A stretch of 64,000 bases of DNA from DASXMR01 sp036495525 (lineage in GTDB: Bacteria > Actinomycetota > Actinomycetes > Streptosporangiales > Streptosporangiaceae): NCBI GenBank assembly GCA_036495525.1, contig DASXMR010000134.1, positions 67,321 through 131,320 of the forward strand, given 5' to 3'. How positions within the stretch are numbered: position 1 is the first letter of the stretch; each line of letters starts with the position of its first letter. Both the position numbers and the translations under genes were made by a program. Shown here piece after piece: positions 1 to 8,624 of the stretch. The notes beneath the pieces are model-generated. The model ran no database searches. It saw only the letters and a list, made by a program, of their open reading frames with translations, and was not told where the DNA came from.

Positions 1-104
1 TCGCCGAGCCGGGCGGCTCCATCCGCGACAACCTGGTCGTCGAAGCCGCCCAGACAGCTGGTGTGACCCTGTACTTCACCGGCGTCCGCCACTTCTACCA
101 CTGA
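1..104 (+). CDS. purH: PurH C-terminal end (AICAR transformylase/IMP cyclohydrolase), partial
   Basis: The window opens inside a gene. Reading from base 3, 33 codons precede a TGA at 102-104, and the peptide ends in FTGVRHFYH. This closely matches the conserved C-terminus of PurH, which runs ...GGS(I/V)RD...EAA...G..M.FT..RHF.H. PurH carries out the last two steps of IMP synthesis. The nearby folD, which makes one-carbon folates, fits because PurH uses 10-formyl-tetrahydrofolate. Only the tail is visible, so activity and length cannot be judged. Confidence 0.85.
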   Translation, partial: AEPGGSIRDNLVVEAAQTAGVTLYFTGVRHFYH

Positions 105-255
105 GCCCCGTGCACGGCCCGCATGGCACGGTGAGGGGGCCGGACGCTCACGACTGACCAGCTGCTCAAGCGAGTCAGGCGCAGCTCACCGGCCGCGCCC
201 GGCGACCGCAGGTAACTGACTATGGCAATCCGGCACCAATAAGTACGGTGTCACG

Positions 256-1548
256 GTGACGTCAGCACCGCAGCAGCGCCATACCCTGGGCCGCGACTTC
301 TGGCTGTACTTCGGCGGCCAGCTGACCTCGCAGGTGGGCAGCTCATTCACGCTGTTCGCGCTGCCGCTGCTGGTCTTCAAGCTCACCGGATCGGCGACCA
401 GCCTGGGCCTGACAACGGCCGCGAATCTGGTGCCCTACCTGCTGTTCGGGCTGGTGCTCGGCGCGCTGGTCGACCGGATCGACCGCAAGCGGATGATGCT
501 GCTCACCGACATCGGCCGCGCCGCTGTGATCCTGATCCTCCCGATGCTCGCCCTGTCCGGCGGACTCCGGGTCGACGCCATCTACGCGGTGGCCTTCGTC
601 CAGTCCACCCTCGGCATACTGTTCAACTGCGGTGAGTTCGCGGCGATCCCCAGCCTTGTCGGCCGCGACGACCTGGTAGCCGCTAACGGGCGGATCATGG
701 CGACCAACTCGGCCGGCCAGATCGTCGGCCCGATTCTCGCCGGTGTCCTGGTCGCGGTGATGTCGCCAGCTGACCTGCTGTTTTTCGACGTGGCCAGCTT
801 CCTCGCCTCGGCAGCATCCCTTGCCCTCATCCGGCGCAGCTTCAACGCCGTCGAGCCGCCCTCGCCCCAGGCGGCAGGAGTACGCGGCCTGCTCGGTGAC
901 GTTATGGACGGCCTGCGGTACGTCTGGTCGCGGCCGATCCTGCGCAGCATCTCGCTCATGATGGCCTTGATCAACTTCGTGGCCTCCACCGAGAACAGCC
1001 AGCTCGTCCTGTTCGCCGAGCGAGTGCTGGGCGCCACCGACAGCCAGGTCGCGCTGCTGTTCGCCGCAGGGGCGATCGGCGTCGTCGCGGTCAGCATGTC
1101 AGCCGCAGCGATCCGCCGCCGGCTGAGCTTTGCGGTAACCGCGCTCGGCGCCCTGGTCGTCAGCGGCCTGGCGGTGACCGCCATGGCACTCATCGGCTCC
1201 TATCCAGCGGCCCTGGTGCTGTGGGCCGCCTCATCCGGGTTCGGGCTGCTGCTGAACATCAACACCAGCTCGCTGCGCCAGGCCATCGTGCCCAGCCACC
1301 TGTACGGCCGGATCGTCAGCGTCGCGATGGTCCTGGCCTGGTCAGCCATCCCGCTCGGCGCCCTGGCCGGCGCTGCCGCCATCCAGCTGACCGGCAGTCC
1401 AGCCGGCGTCTACGCGGTGACCGGCGCGCTGACAGCCCTGATCGCGCTGTCGTTCGGGTTCAGCGCGGTCAGGCACGGTGACCGCTACCTGGCCGAGGCA
1501 TCGGCCAGCACTCCCGAGTCAGGCGAGCCCGCTGCAGCGCAGGCCTGA
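256..1548 (+). CDS. MFS transporter (MFS_3/EntS-like exporter)
   Basis: This 430-residue protein has about 12 hydrophobic segments and starts at GTG 256 with MTSAPQQRHTLGRDFW. The segment LVDRIDRKRMMLLTDIGRA after the second helix is the MFS loop 2-3 signature (G.L.DR..RR). The N-terminal pattern FWLYFGGQLTSQVGSSFTLFALPLLVFKLTGSA is typical of the MFS_3 group, which includes enterobactin exporter EntS and macrolide or tetracycline efflux relatives. Substrate is unknown. It lies between purH and folD, which are often neighbours, so it looks inserted there. No dedicated regulator is adjacent. Confidence 0.85.
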   Translation: MTSAPQQRHTLGRDFWLYFGGQLTSQVGSSFTLFALPLLVFKLTGSATSLGLTTAANLVPYLLFGLVLGALVDRIDRKRMMLLTDIGRAAVILILPMLALSGGLRVDAIYAVAFVQSTLGILFNCGEFAAIPSLVGRDDLVAANGRIMATNSAGQIVGPILAGVLVAVMSPADLLFFDVASFLASAASLALIRRSFNAVEPPSPQAAGVRGLLGDVMDGLRYVWSRPILRSISLMMALINFVASTENSQLVLFAERVLGATDSQVALLFAAGAIGVVAVSMSAAAIRRRLSFAVTALGALVVSGLAVTAMALIGSYPAALVLWAASSGFGLLLNINTSSLRQAIVPSHLYGRIVSVAMVLAWSAIPLGALAGAAAIQLTGSPAGVYAVTGALTALIALSFGFSAVRHGDRYLAEASASTPESGEPAAAQA

Positions 1549-1617
1549 CCGCCTCTCAGACGTGCCCGGTCGCGGGCGGGGCGGGCCGCGGCGCGCAGGC
1601 CCGGCAGAATGTGATGC

Positions 1618-2532
1618 ATGACGGCGACGATTCTGGATGGCAAGACGGCCGCTGCGGCGATCAGGGCCGACATCACCGAGCGGGTCGCGAAGCTGACCGC
1701 CGCTGGCCTGACCCCCGGCCTGGGCACGGTGCTGGTTGGCGAGGACCCTGGCAGCCGCGCCTACGTCCGGCTCAAGCACCGCGACTGCGCGCAGGTCCGG
1801 ATCGCCTCGATTCCCCGCGAACTGCCGGCCGACGCCAGCCAGCAGCAGGTCGAGGACGTGGTCGCCGAGCTGAACGCGGACCCGGCGTGCACCGGCTTCA
1901 TCGTGCAGATCCCGCTGCCGGCCGGTCTTGACCCGCGGCCGGTGCTGCGTGTGATGGACCCGGCCAAGGACGCGGACGGCCTGCACCCGGTCAACCTGGG
2001 CGCGCTGGTGCTCGGCGAGCCAGGCACGCTGCCCGGTACGCCGCGCGCCATCGTGGAGCTGCTGCGCCGCTACGACGTGCCGCTGGACGGCGCGGACGTC
2101 ACCGTGATCGGCCGCGGCATCACCGTCGGCCGGACGCTTGGCCTGCTGCTGACCCGCCGCACGGAGAACGCGACGGTGACGACCTGCCATACCGGCACGA
2201 GAAACCTCAAAGATCACACGATGAACGCGGACATCGTGGTGGCTGCGGCAGGACGGCCTGGCTTGCTGACCGCTGACATGATCCGGCCGGGCGCGGCCGT
2301 GCTCGACGTCGGGATCACCCGCACCGAGGCGGGCCTGACCGGCGACGTGGACCCGGGCGTCGCCGAGGTGGCCGGGTATCTCGCGCCGGTGCCCGGCGGT
2401 GTCGGCCCGATGACGCGCGCGATGCTGCTGTCCAACGTGGTGGAGATAGCAGAGCGCCGCGCAGCGGCCGGCCGGCCGGCCGGCCTTCAGGCTGACCGAG
2501 CCGGACGGGCCAGCCTGGCTACCGGCGGGTAA
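1618..2532 (+). CDS. folD: Bifunctional methylene-THF dehydrogenase/methenyl-THF cyclohydrolase FolD
   Basis: The product is 304 residues, slightly longer than the usual 285-300. It interconverts 5,10-methylene-, methenyl- and 10-formyl-tetrahydrofolate in the cytosol with NADP. Family marks include YVRLKHRDC around the catalytic lysine, QIPLPAGL, KDADGLHPVNLG, the Rossmann segment VIGRGITVGRTLGLLL, and PGGVGPMTRAMLLSN near the end. ATG 1618 is preceded by a short intergenic stretch after the MFS gene. The last 25 residues (after AERRAAAGR) are a low-complexity tail beyond the family domain. Its 10-formyl-THF product feeds the PurH step encoded just upstream. Confidence 0.95.
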   Translation: MTATILDGKTAAAAIRADITERVAKLTAAGLTPGLGTVLVGEDPGSRAYVRLKHRDCAQVRIASIPRELPADASQQQVEDVVAELNADPACTGFIVQIPLPAGLDPRPVLRVMDPAKDADGLHPVNLGALVLGEPGTLPGTPRAIVELLRRYDVPLDGADVTVIGRGITVGRTLGLLLTRRTENATVTTCHTGTRNLKDHTMNADIVVAAAGRPGLLTADMIRPGAAVLDVGITRTEAGLTGDVDPGVAEVAGYLAPVPGGVGPMTRAMLLSNVVEIAERRAAAGRPAGLQADRAGRASLATGG

Positions 2533-2682
2533 CATGGTGCCCGGGATACTGACTGCACCCAGCCGGGCCCGCCTTGGCGGCATTTGGCAGGCTTTACCTG
2601 CCGCCGCGAGGGCAACCATAACGGCGGGACGCAGAGCACGCTACGGGCCGCCAGGCCCGCAGAGGGAGGTCGGCCTTCGGTC

Positions 2683-3462
2683 ATGAACATCGTCGTCTGT
2701 GTGAAGCAGGTTCCCGATACCTGGTCCGAGCGAACGCTGCGGGCCGACGACTCCACCCTGGACCGGGATGCGGCCGACGCGCTGATCAACGAGCTGGACG
2801 AGTACGCGATCGAGGAGGGCCTGCGGCTGGCCGAGGCGCACGGCGGCGAGGTCACGATCCTGTCGATGGGCCCGGAGAAGGCGAGTGAGTCGATACGCAA
2901 GGCGCTGTCGATGGGGGCCGACAAGGCGGTGCACCTGACCGACTCCGCGCTGCACGGCTCGGACGCGCTGGTGACCTCGGCTGCCATCGCCAAGGTACTC
3001 GGCCGCACTGAGTTTGACCTGGTGATCCTCGGCTCGGAATCGACGGACGCCCGGATGGGCGTGCTGGCCGCCATGCTTTCCGAGCGGCTCGGCATCCCGC
3101 AGCTGTCCTACGCCAGCAAGGTAGAGATCGACGGCAGCTCGATCACCATCAACCGGCTGGCCGACTACGGCTACGACACCGTGACGGCATCGCTGCCGGC
3201 CGTCGTTAGCGTCGTCGAGAAGATCAACGAGCCGCGTTACCCGTCCTTCAAGGGGATCATGGCGGCCAAGAAGAAGCCGGTCGAGACGCTCAGCCTGGCC
3301 GACATCGGCATCGATGGCGGCGAGGCCGGGCTGGCGGCGAGCGCGACCGAGGTCGTCAGCTTCGCCAGGCGGCCGGCCCGGCAGACGGGCACGATCGTGG
3401 CCGATGAAGGAGACGGCGGCAACCAGGCGGCCGAGTTCCTCGCAGCGCAGAAGTTCATCTGA
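2683..3462 (+). CDS. etfB: Electron transfer flavoprotein beta subunit
   Basis: I choose ATG 2683 because AGGGAGGT at 2662-2669 is a strong ribosome site and MNIVVCVKQVPDTW is the standard EtfB N-terminus; the frame is open further upstream but that part looks non-coding. At 259 residues it has family length. Seen in order: VCVKQVPD, NELDEYAIEEGLRLAE, LSMGPEKASESIRKALSMGADKAVHL, and the signature segment ending YDTVTASLPAVVSVVEKINEPRYPS, where EtfB binds AMP and the alpha subunit. With EtfA it passes electrons from acyl-CoA and other dehydrogenases to the quinone pool. Confidence 0.95.
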   Translation: MNIVVCVKQVPDTWSERTLRADDSTLDRDAADALINELDEYAIEEGLRLAEAHGGEVTILSMGPEKASESIRKALSMGADKAVHLTDSALHGSDALVTSAAIAKVLGRTEFDLVILGSESTDARMGVLAAMLSERLGIPQLSYASKVEIDGSSITINRLADYGYDTVTASLPAVVSVVEKINEPRYPSFKGIMAAKKKPVETLSLADIGIDGGEAGLAASATEVVSFARRPARQTGTIVADEGDGGNQAAEFLAAQKFI

Positions 3463-3482
3463 CCGGCGGCGGTCACCGCCGG
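3463..3482 (+). terminator. GC stem-loop after etfB
   Basis: The arms CCGGCGG (3463-3469) and CCGCCGG (3476-3482) are perfectly complementary, with a 6-base loop, starting right after the etfB stop. There is no T-run, so this may be a processing or partial attenuation hairpin between etfB and etfA rather than a full terminator. Confidence 0.3.
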
Positions 3483-3552
3483 CGCGCGGAGACGGCAGTG
3501 GTGTCAGCTACCGCGTTCTTCATCTAGGGCATTACCGGAAGGGCTGCAGCTC

Positions 3553-4509
3553 ATGGCAGAGATCCTCGTACTCGTCGAGCACGCCGGCGGCGAGGTCAAG
3601 AAGGTCACCGGCGAACTGCTGACGCTCGCGCGCAGTTTCGGCGAGCCGTCAGCCGTCTGGGCCGGCCCCGGCGCACAGGAGGGACGCGAGCGGCTGGCCG
3701 AGTTCGGCGCCGCGAAGGTCTACGTCGCCGACGGGCCGGAGTTCGACGACTACGTCGTCGGCCCCAAGGCCGAGCTGCTGGCCTCGCTGGTGGCAAGCGG
3801 CTCACCTGCCGCTGTCCTGCTGCCGAGCACCGCCGAGGGCCGCGAGGTCGGGGCGCGGCTGGCGGTCAAGACCTCGTCCGGGCTGCTGACCGACGTGGTC
3901 GCGGTTGGCGATGACCTGGTCGCCGAGCAGTCGATCTTCGGCGGCGCGATCGTCGTGCAGTCGCGGGTGAAGTCAGGCACGCCGATCATCGCGGTCCGGC
4001 CGAACGCCGTCTCCCCGTCGGCCGCGCCCGGCGACGCAGTGATCGAGAACGTGAGCGTTCAGGTCAGCGACGCCGCCAAGGGTGCCAGGATCACCGAGCG
4101 GGTCGTGCAGGAGCGCGGCGAGCGGCCCGAGCTGACCGAGGCGTCGACCGTCGTCTCCGGCGGCCGCGGCGTGGGCGGCGCGGAGAACATGGCGCTGATC
4201 GAGAAGCTCGCCGACTCGCTCGGCGCGGCAGTCGGCGCGTCCCGCGCGGTGACCGACGCCGGCTGGTACCCGCACCAGTTCCAGGTCGGCCAGACCGGCA
4301 AGACCGTCTCGCCGCAGCTGTACGTCGCGGTCGGCATCTCCGGCGCGATCCAGCACCGGGCCGGCATGCAGACCTCGAAGACGATCATGGTGGTCAACAA
4401 GGACCGCGAGGCGCCGATCTTCGAGCTCGCCGACTTCGGCGTGGTCGGTGACCTGTTCAACGTGGTCCCGCAGCTGATCGAGGCGATCGAGAAGAAGGCC
4501 AAGGGCTGA
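3553..4509 (+). CDS. etfA: Electron transfer flavoprotein alpha subunit
   Basis: The 318-residue product has normal EtfA length. The N-terminal domain begins MAEILVLVEHAGGEVKKVTGELLTLA. The C-terminal FAD domain carries VVSGGRGVGG, AVGASRAVTDAGWYPHQFQVGQTGKTVSPQLYVAVGISGAIQH and the adenine-binding FGVVGDLFNVVPQLIEA. It pairs with EtfB 90 bases upstream to form the soluble flavoprotein that carries electrons to ETF-quinone oxidoreductase, which is not in the window. ATG 3553 is preceded by a GGAAGGG stretch about 10 bases upstream. Confidence 0.95.
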   Translation: MAEILVLVEHAGGEVKKVTGELLTLARSFGEPSAVWAGPGAQEGRERLAEFGAAKVYVADGPEFDDYVVGPKAELLASLVASGSPAAVLLPSTAEGREVGARLAVKTSSGLLTDVVAVGDDLVAEQSIFGGAIVVQSRVKSGTPIIAVRPNAVSPSAAPGDAVIENVSVQVSDAAKGARITERVVQERGERPELTEASTVVSGGRGVGGAENMALIEKLADSLGAAVGASRAVTDAGWYPHQFQVGQTGKTVSPQLYVAVGISGAIQHRAGMQTSKTIMVVNKDREAPIFELADFGVVGDLFNVVPQLIEAIEKKAKG

Positions 4510-4555
4510 GCAGCCGGCACCAGCCGGAGGCCGCTCAGCCAGCACGGATTGAGGC

Positions 4556-4599
4556 TGATCAGTCGGCACAGCCGGAAAGTGATCAGCCGGGACGGCCGG
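4556..4599. repeat. Two imperfect 20-bp direct repeats upstream of the cysteine desulfurase
   Basis: TGATCAGTCGGCACAGCCGG (4556-4575) and TGATCAGCCGGGACGGCCGG (4580-4599) differ at three bases and are spaced 24 bases apart. They lie in the 155-base gap between etfA and the cysteine desulfurase gene. Similar CAGCCGG words continue to about 4640. They may be a degenerate minisatellite or a binding-site array. Confidence 0.45.
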
Positions 4600-4664
4600 G
4601 GGCTGATGCCGGCCAGGCCGAGGGCTGCCGGCAGCCGGCGGGCACAGCTAGGCTGGATGGCGCC

Positions 4665-5897
4665 ATGCCATACCCCGACCGAGGTGACGCCCGCCAGCCG
4701 GCTGCCCCCCAGCAGGCTGAGCAGGCCTCGCCGGTATACCTCGACCACGCCGCCACGACGCCGATGCTGCCCGAGGCGCTGGCCGCCATGACCGAGGAGC
4801 TTGCGCAGGTCGGAAACCCCTCCTCGCTGCACAACGCGGGCCGCCGGGCGCGGCGGATCGTCGAGGAGTCACGGGAGCAGATCGCCGCCGCCTACGGTGC
4901 CCGGCCAAGCGAGGTTGTGTTCACCAGCGGCGGCACCGAGGCGGACAACCTGGCCGTCAAGGGCTTGTTCTGGGCCAGGCGGGCGGGCGACAAGGGGCGC
5001 AGCCGGGTGCTCGCCACCGCGATCGAGCATCACGCGGTGCTCGACTGCGTGCACTGGCTGACCGAGCACGAGGACGCGAAGCCAGACTGGCTGCCTGTCG
5101 ACGGCACCGGCCTGGTCAGCCCGGCCGTGCTGGTCGACGCCATCGAGCGCGACCCGGCCGGGGTAGCGCTGATCAGCATTATGTGGGTGAACAACGAGGT
5201 CGGCACCGTGCAGCCGGTCGCCGAGCTGGCCGAGGTCGCCAGGGAGTATCAGATACCGCTGCACAGCGATGCCGTGCAGGCCGCCGGGCAGCTGCCGGTC
5301 AGCCTGGCCGGCTCCGGGGCCACCGCGCTCACGATCACCGCGCACAAGATCGGCGGCCCGGTGGGCACTGGCGCGCTGCTGCTGACCAGGGGCAGCCAGC
5401 CGGTCCCGGTGCTGCACGGCGGCGGGCAGGAGCGGGACGTGCGGTCAGGCACGCTGGACGCGCCGGCCATCCGGGCTTTCGCGGTGGCGGTGGAGCTGGC
5501 CGCCGAGCGCAAGAACGACGAGGCCAAGCGGTTGTCAGCGCTGCGCGACGACCTGATCGCGCAGGTGCTCGCCGCGGTGCCTGACGCGGAGCTGAACGGC
5601 GCGGCGCCGGGGCCTGGCAGGCTGCCTGGCAACGCGCACTTCTCCTTCCCAGGTTGCGAGGGCGACGCGCTGCTGATGCTGCTCGACGCGAGGGGAATCG
5701 CCTGCTCGACCGGCTCGGCGTGCACTGCAGGGGTGGCTCAGCCCAGCCACGTGCTGCTGGCGATGGGCGCCGGTGATGGCCGGGCGCGCGGGTCGCTGCG
5801 GTTCTCCCTCGGCAGCACCAGCACCCAGGCCGACGTCGACGCTCTCGGTGCGGTCATCGGCGAGGTCGTCGAGCGGGCCAGGCGGGCGTCGCGCTGA
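4665..5897 (+). CDS. Cysteine desulfurase (IscS/NifS type), tRNA-thiolation partner
   Basis: This is a fold-type I PLP enzyme of 410 residues that removes sulfur from cysteine as a persulfide. After about 20 variable residues comes VYLDHAATTPMLPEAL. FTSGGTEADNLAVKG and ITAHKIGGPVGTGALLL, with the PLP-binding lysine, follow, and the catalytic cysteine lies in IACSTGSACTAGVAQPSHVL. It lies 37 bases upstream of mnmA, so its likely main job is supplying sulfur for tRNA 2-thiouridine, though FeS cluster assembly is also possible. The start is taken as ATG 4665; an internal start nearer YLDHAA cannot be excluded. Confidence 0.93.
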   Translation: MPYPDRGDARQPAAPQQAEQASPVYLDHAATTPMLPEALAAMTEELAQVGNPSSLHNAGRRARRIVEESREQIAAAYGARPSEVVFTSGGTEADNLAVKGLFWARRAGDKGRSRVLATAIEHHAVLDCVHWLTEHEDAKPDWLPVDGTGLVSPAVLVDAIERDPAGVALISIMWVNNEVGTVQPVAELAEVAREYQIPLHSDAVQAAGQLPVSLAGSGATALTITAHKIGGPVGTGALLLTRGSQPVPVLHGGGQERDVRSGTLDAPAIRAFAVAVELAAERKNDEAKRLSALRDDLIAQVLAAVPDAELNGAAPGPGRLPGNAHFSFPGCEGDALLMLLDARGIACSTGSACTAGVAQPSHVLLAMGAGDGRARGSLRFSLGSTSTQADVDALGAVIGEVVERARRASR

Positions 5898-5934
5898 GGG
5901 ACTGCCCTGCCGCCAGCGCATATCCTGGCAGGCG

Positions 5935-7062
5935 ATGAGTTCTCTTCGGGTGCTGGCCGCGATGTCGGGCGGCGTCGACTCGGCGGTCGCCGCGGCCAGG
6001 GCGGCCGAGGCGGGCCACCAGGTCACGGGCGTGCACCTGGCCCTGTCGGCGAACCCGGCTTCCTACCGCACCGGCGCCCGCGGCTGCTGCACGCTGGAGG
6101 ACGCGCGTGACGCGCGCCGCGCCGCGGACGTGATCGGCATCCCGTTCTACGTCTGGGATCTCGCCGAGCAGTTCCACCGGGACGTCGTGCAGGAGTTCGT
6201 TGCCGAGTACGCGCGCGGCAATACGCCCAATCCCTGCTTGCGGTGCAACGAGAAGATCAAGTTCAGCGCCGTGCTCGACCGGGCCGTCGCGCTTGGCTTC
6301 GACGCCGTGTGCACCGGGCATCACGCCAGGCTCGACCCCGGTGGCCCGGCTGGCCAGCGGCTGCGGCGCAGCGTCGATGCCGGCAAGGACCAGTCCTACG
6401 TGCTGGCCGTGCTCACCGGTGGCCAGCTAAGCCGGGCGATGTTCCCGCTAGGCGGCAGCACCAAGACCCAGGTACGCCAGGAGGCCGCGGCGCGCGGCCT
6501 GGCTGTGGCCGACAAGCCGGACAGCCACGACGTGTGCTTCATCGCCGACGGTGACACCAGGACCTTCCTGCAGGACCGGCTCGGCGCGGCGCCGGGCCCG
6601 ATCGTCGACGCCGATGGCGCCGTTGTCGGCAGTCACGACGGCAGCTTCGGCTACACCGTCGGCCAGCGGCGGGGCCTGCACCTCGGCCGCCCGGCCGCCG
6701 ACGGCAGGCCGCGTTACGTGCTGGACATCGAGCCGGTCTCGAACACCGTGACCATCGGCCCGGCCGAGTCCCTCGACGTGGTCGACATCGACGCGGCCGG
6801 CCAGGTGTGGAGCGGCTGCGAGCCACCGTCCGGGCCGGTGCGCTGCGCGGTCCAGCTGCGGGCGCACGGCGCGCCGGTGCCGGCCACCGCCTGGCCGGAC
6901 GGGGCAGGCCTGCGGATCCGGCTCGACCGCCCGGCGCGCGGCGTCGCGAGGGGCCAGGCCGCGGTCCTCTACGACGGCGACCTGGTGCTGGGCAGTGCGA
7001 CGATCAGCGGCACCGGCCGGCCGGCCGCTGCCCGCGGAGCGGGTTCCGTCGGCCGCGGCTAA
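5935..7062 (+). CDS. mnmA: tRNA-specific 2-thiouridylase MnmA
   Basis: MnmA adds sulfur to C2 of U34 in tRNA-Glu, -Gln and -Lys. The ATG at 5935 begins MSSLRVLAAMSGGVDSAVAA, where SGGVDS is the ATP-pyrophosphatase P-loop. Open frame upstream of this ATG is an overlap with the desulfurase gene and lacks the motif. The two catalytic cysteines are in NPCLRCNEKIKF and DSHDVCFI. CTGHHARL and the C-terminal beta-barrel segment FGYTVGQRRGLHLG are present. At 375 residues it has family length. Its 3' end overlaps the convergent GNAT gene by 4 bases. Confidence 0.95.
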   Translation: MSSLRVLAAMSGGVDSAVAAARAAEAGHQVTGVHLALSANPASYRTGARGCCTLEDARDARRAADVIGIPFYVWDLAEQFHRDVVQEFVAEYARGNTPNPCLRCNEKIKFSAVLDRAVALGFDAVCTGHHARLDPGGPAGQRLRRSVDAGKDQSYVLAVLTGGQLSRAMFPLGGSTKTQVRQEAAARGLAVADKPDSHDVCFIADGDTRTFLQDRLGAAPGPIVDADGAVVGSHDGSFGYTVGQRRGLHLGRPAADGRPRYVLDIEPVSNTVTIGPAESLDVVDIDAAGQVWSGCEPPSGPVRCAVQLRAHGAPVPATAWPDGAGLRIRLDRPARGVARGQAAVLYDGDLVLGSATISGTGRPAAARGAGSVGRG

Positions 7063-7676
7063 GGGCTGGCCGCGACCGCGCCGGTTATCCCGGCTGGCGC
7101 GGGCATCCGCGATCGCGCCTGGCGTGCTGGCAATTCCTGCAGCCAGGATTCTGAGCGCAACGGCGCGGTCGGCCGCTGGAAGAGCATCGCGGACGGGTAG
7201 TCGACGTCCTGGCGCTGGCGCACGAACTCGAAGCCGCGCTTGCGGTAGTAGTCGTGCAGGGCGTCGTTTGTCGTCCAGACATCAATTCTGATCCAGCGCG
7301 CGCCATAGTGCTGCCGGGCGCGGTTGCCGGCCCAATTCAGCAATTCGTCACCAATCGCCCGGCCGGAGTAAGCGCGCCCCACGATGAGCCGTGACACGTA
7401 GACGGCCGGCTCGACCTGCTCCGGCAACGTCCAGAGCAGCGGATTGCCGTCGGGCCGGCCGGTGACCGTGGCGATCGCCTCGCCCTGCTCGTCGTCCACC
7501 ATCCAGGTCCGCCCGTCCACCAGGCCGGACCTGACCCGTTCGTCCCGCTCAGCCCTGTTCGGCCAGGGCTGTGCCCACTGATCAGTGCCCTTGTCGTGCA
7601 GCCAGCGTGAGGCTTCATCGATAAAGCGAAGTATCAGCTCCAGATCGGAGAACGTGGCCTGGCGGATGCGCAGCAT
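7059..7676 (-). CDS. GNAT family N-acetyltransferase
   Basis: The 205-residue protein starts MLRIRQATFSDLELILRFIDEASRWLHDKGTDQW, the classic beginning of a GNAT domain. The acetyl-CoA site lies in VSRLIVGRAYSGRAIGDELLNWAGNRA, a slightly modified R/Q-x-x-G-x-G/A loop, and is followed by IRIDVWTTNDALHDYYRKRGFEFVRQ. About 35 extra residues at the C-terminus (after FQRPTAPL) match nothing I know and run into the mnmA end. The substrate cannot be told. It is convergent to mnmA and is the first gene of the accessory block. Confidence 0.85.
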   Translation of the reverse strand: MLRIRQATFSDLELILRFIDEASRWLHDKGTDQWAQPWPNRAERDERVRSGLVDGRTWMVDDEQGEAIATVTGRPDGNPLLWTLPEQVEPAVYVSRLIVGRAYSGRAIGDELLNWAGNRARQHYGARWIRIDVWTTNDALHDYYRKRGFEFVRQRQDVDYPSAMLFQRPTAPLRSESWLQELPARQARSRMPAPAGITGAVAASP

Positions 7677-7781
7677 GGGCCCGCTTTCTGCGGAGAGACC
7701 CAGCGAACTGGTTCGGTGATGTCGAATGACGCGAAGTGAGGAGTAATAGTAGTACCGGGTGCTGGTGGCCTGCCGCCGGGT

Positions 7782-8624
7782 CTATGACACTGCGGGTAAT
7801 GCGTCCCAGACAACCGACGCCGTGCCCGCCGCTGCCGCTTCCGCAGCCTGCGGCGGCACGGTGCCGACGATGAAGCCGAACTGGTTCCGGTCGGACGGGT
7901 ACGCGTCAAGCGTGACCCTGATCGGCGCGTTCTGGTCGTCGTAGCTGGTGCGGTACTTGGCGAAGACCGCGACCGGGCTGTCGCCGGACAGCTCAAAGAA
8001 ATACGACTCGTCCTGGTCGGCCGCCCGCACCGCGATCAGGTCGCGGTAGCCAGCCTGCTCGATGCCGAGCCTGACGCGCAGGTACTCGATGCAGCCCTCT
8101 TCCTTGTCGACCGGGGCGAGCAGCTCCCGCGCCCCGCGTTCGACCAGGCTCATCGGGTAGAAGGAGGTCTCGAGCGAGTAAGGCTTGCCGTCGATATAGC
8201 GGCGCTGGTGCCTGGTCACGACCTGGGTGCCCACCGGTATCTGGAGCAGGCCGGCGATGATCGGCGTCGGCTCCATCACCTCGATGCGCGGCGGCTTGGA
8301 CGAGTCGGGCCGCCTGCCCTGTGCGCGGACTTCCCCGTAGTAGGCCGCGCCCTCGCCGGTGCCGGACCGCACGTCGGAGTCCGGCGACAGCACGGTGACG
8401 AAGGGCTTGATCGGCTCAAGCACGAAGGTGCCAAGCCGGGGATGGGCCTGGACGAGCCCGCGCACGGTGAGCTGCTTGATGGCGTTGCGGATGGTGTCCC
8501 GCGAGGCGCCGTAGGCCATCCGGAGCTCATACTCAGTCGGCAGCTGGCTGCCTGGCGGCCGCTCGCCCGAGGTGATCTGGCGCCGCAGTTCCTCGGCGAT
8601 CCGCTGGTATGCGGGCTCAGGCAT
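7782..8624 (-). CDS. GntR/HutC-family regulator (downstream member of a tandem pair)
   Basis: The 280-residue protein has an N-terminal winged helix, MPEPAYQRIAEELRRQITSGERPPGSQLPTEYELRMAYGASRDTIRNAIKQLTVRGLVQAHPRLGTFVLEP, and a C-terminal UTRA effector domain (about residues 105-250, with VGTQVVTRHQRRYIDGKPYSLETSFYPMSL and the DESYFFELSGDSPVAVFAKYRTSYDD segment). Its start codon lies inside the last bases of the upstream gntR paralogue (8-base overlap), so the two are almost surely co-translated. The effector is unknown; UTRA domains bind small ligands such as sugars or amino-acid derivatives. Confidence 0.92.
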   Translation of the reverse strand: MPEPAYQRIAEELRRQITSGERPPGSQLPTEYELRMAYGASRDTIRNAIKQLTVRGLVQAHPRLGTFVLEPIKPFVTVLSPDSDVRSGTGEGAAYYGEVRAQGRRPDSSKPPRIEVMEPTPIIAGLLQIPVGTQVVTRHQRRYIDGKPYSLETSFYPMSLVERGARELLAPVDKEEGCIEYLRVRLGIEQAGYRDLIAVRAADQDESYFFELSGDSPVAVFAKYRTSYDDQNAPIRVTLDAYPSDRNQFGFIVGTVPPQAAEAAAAGTASVVWDALPAVS

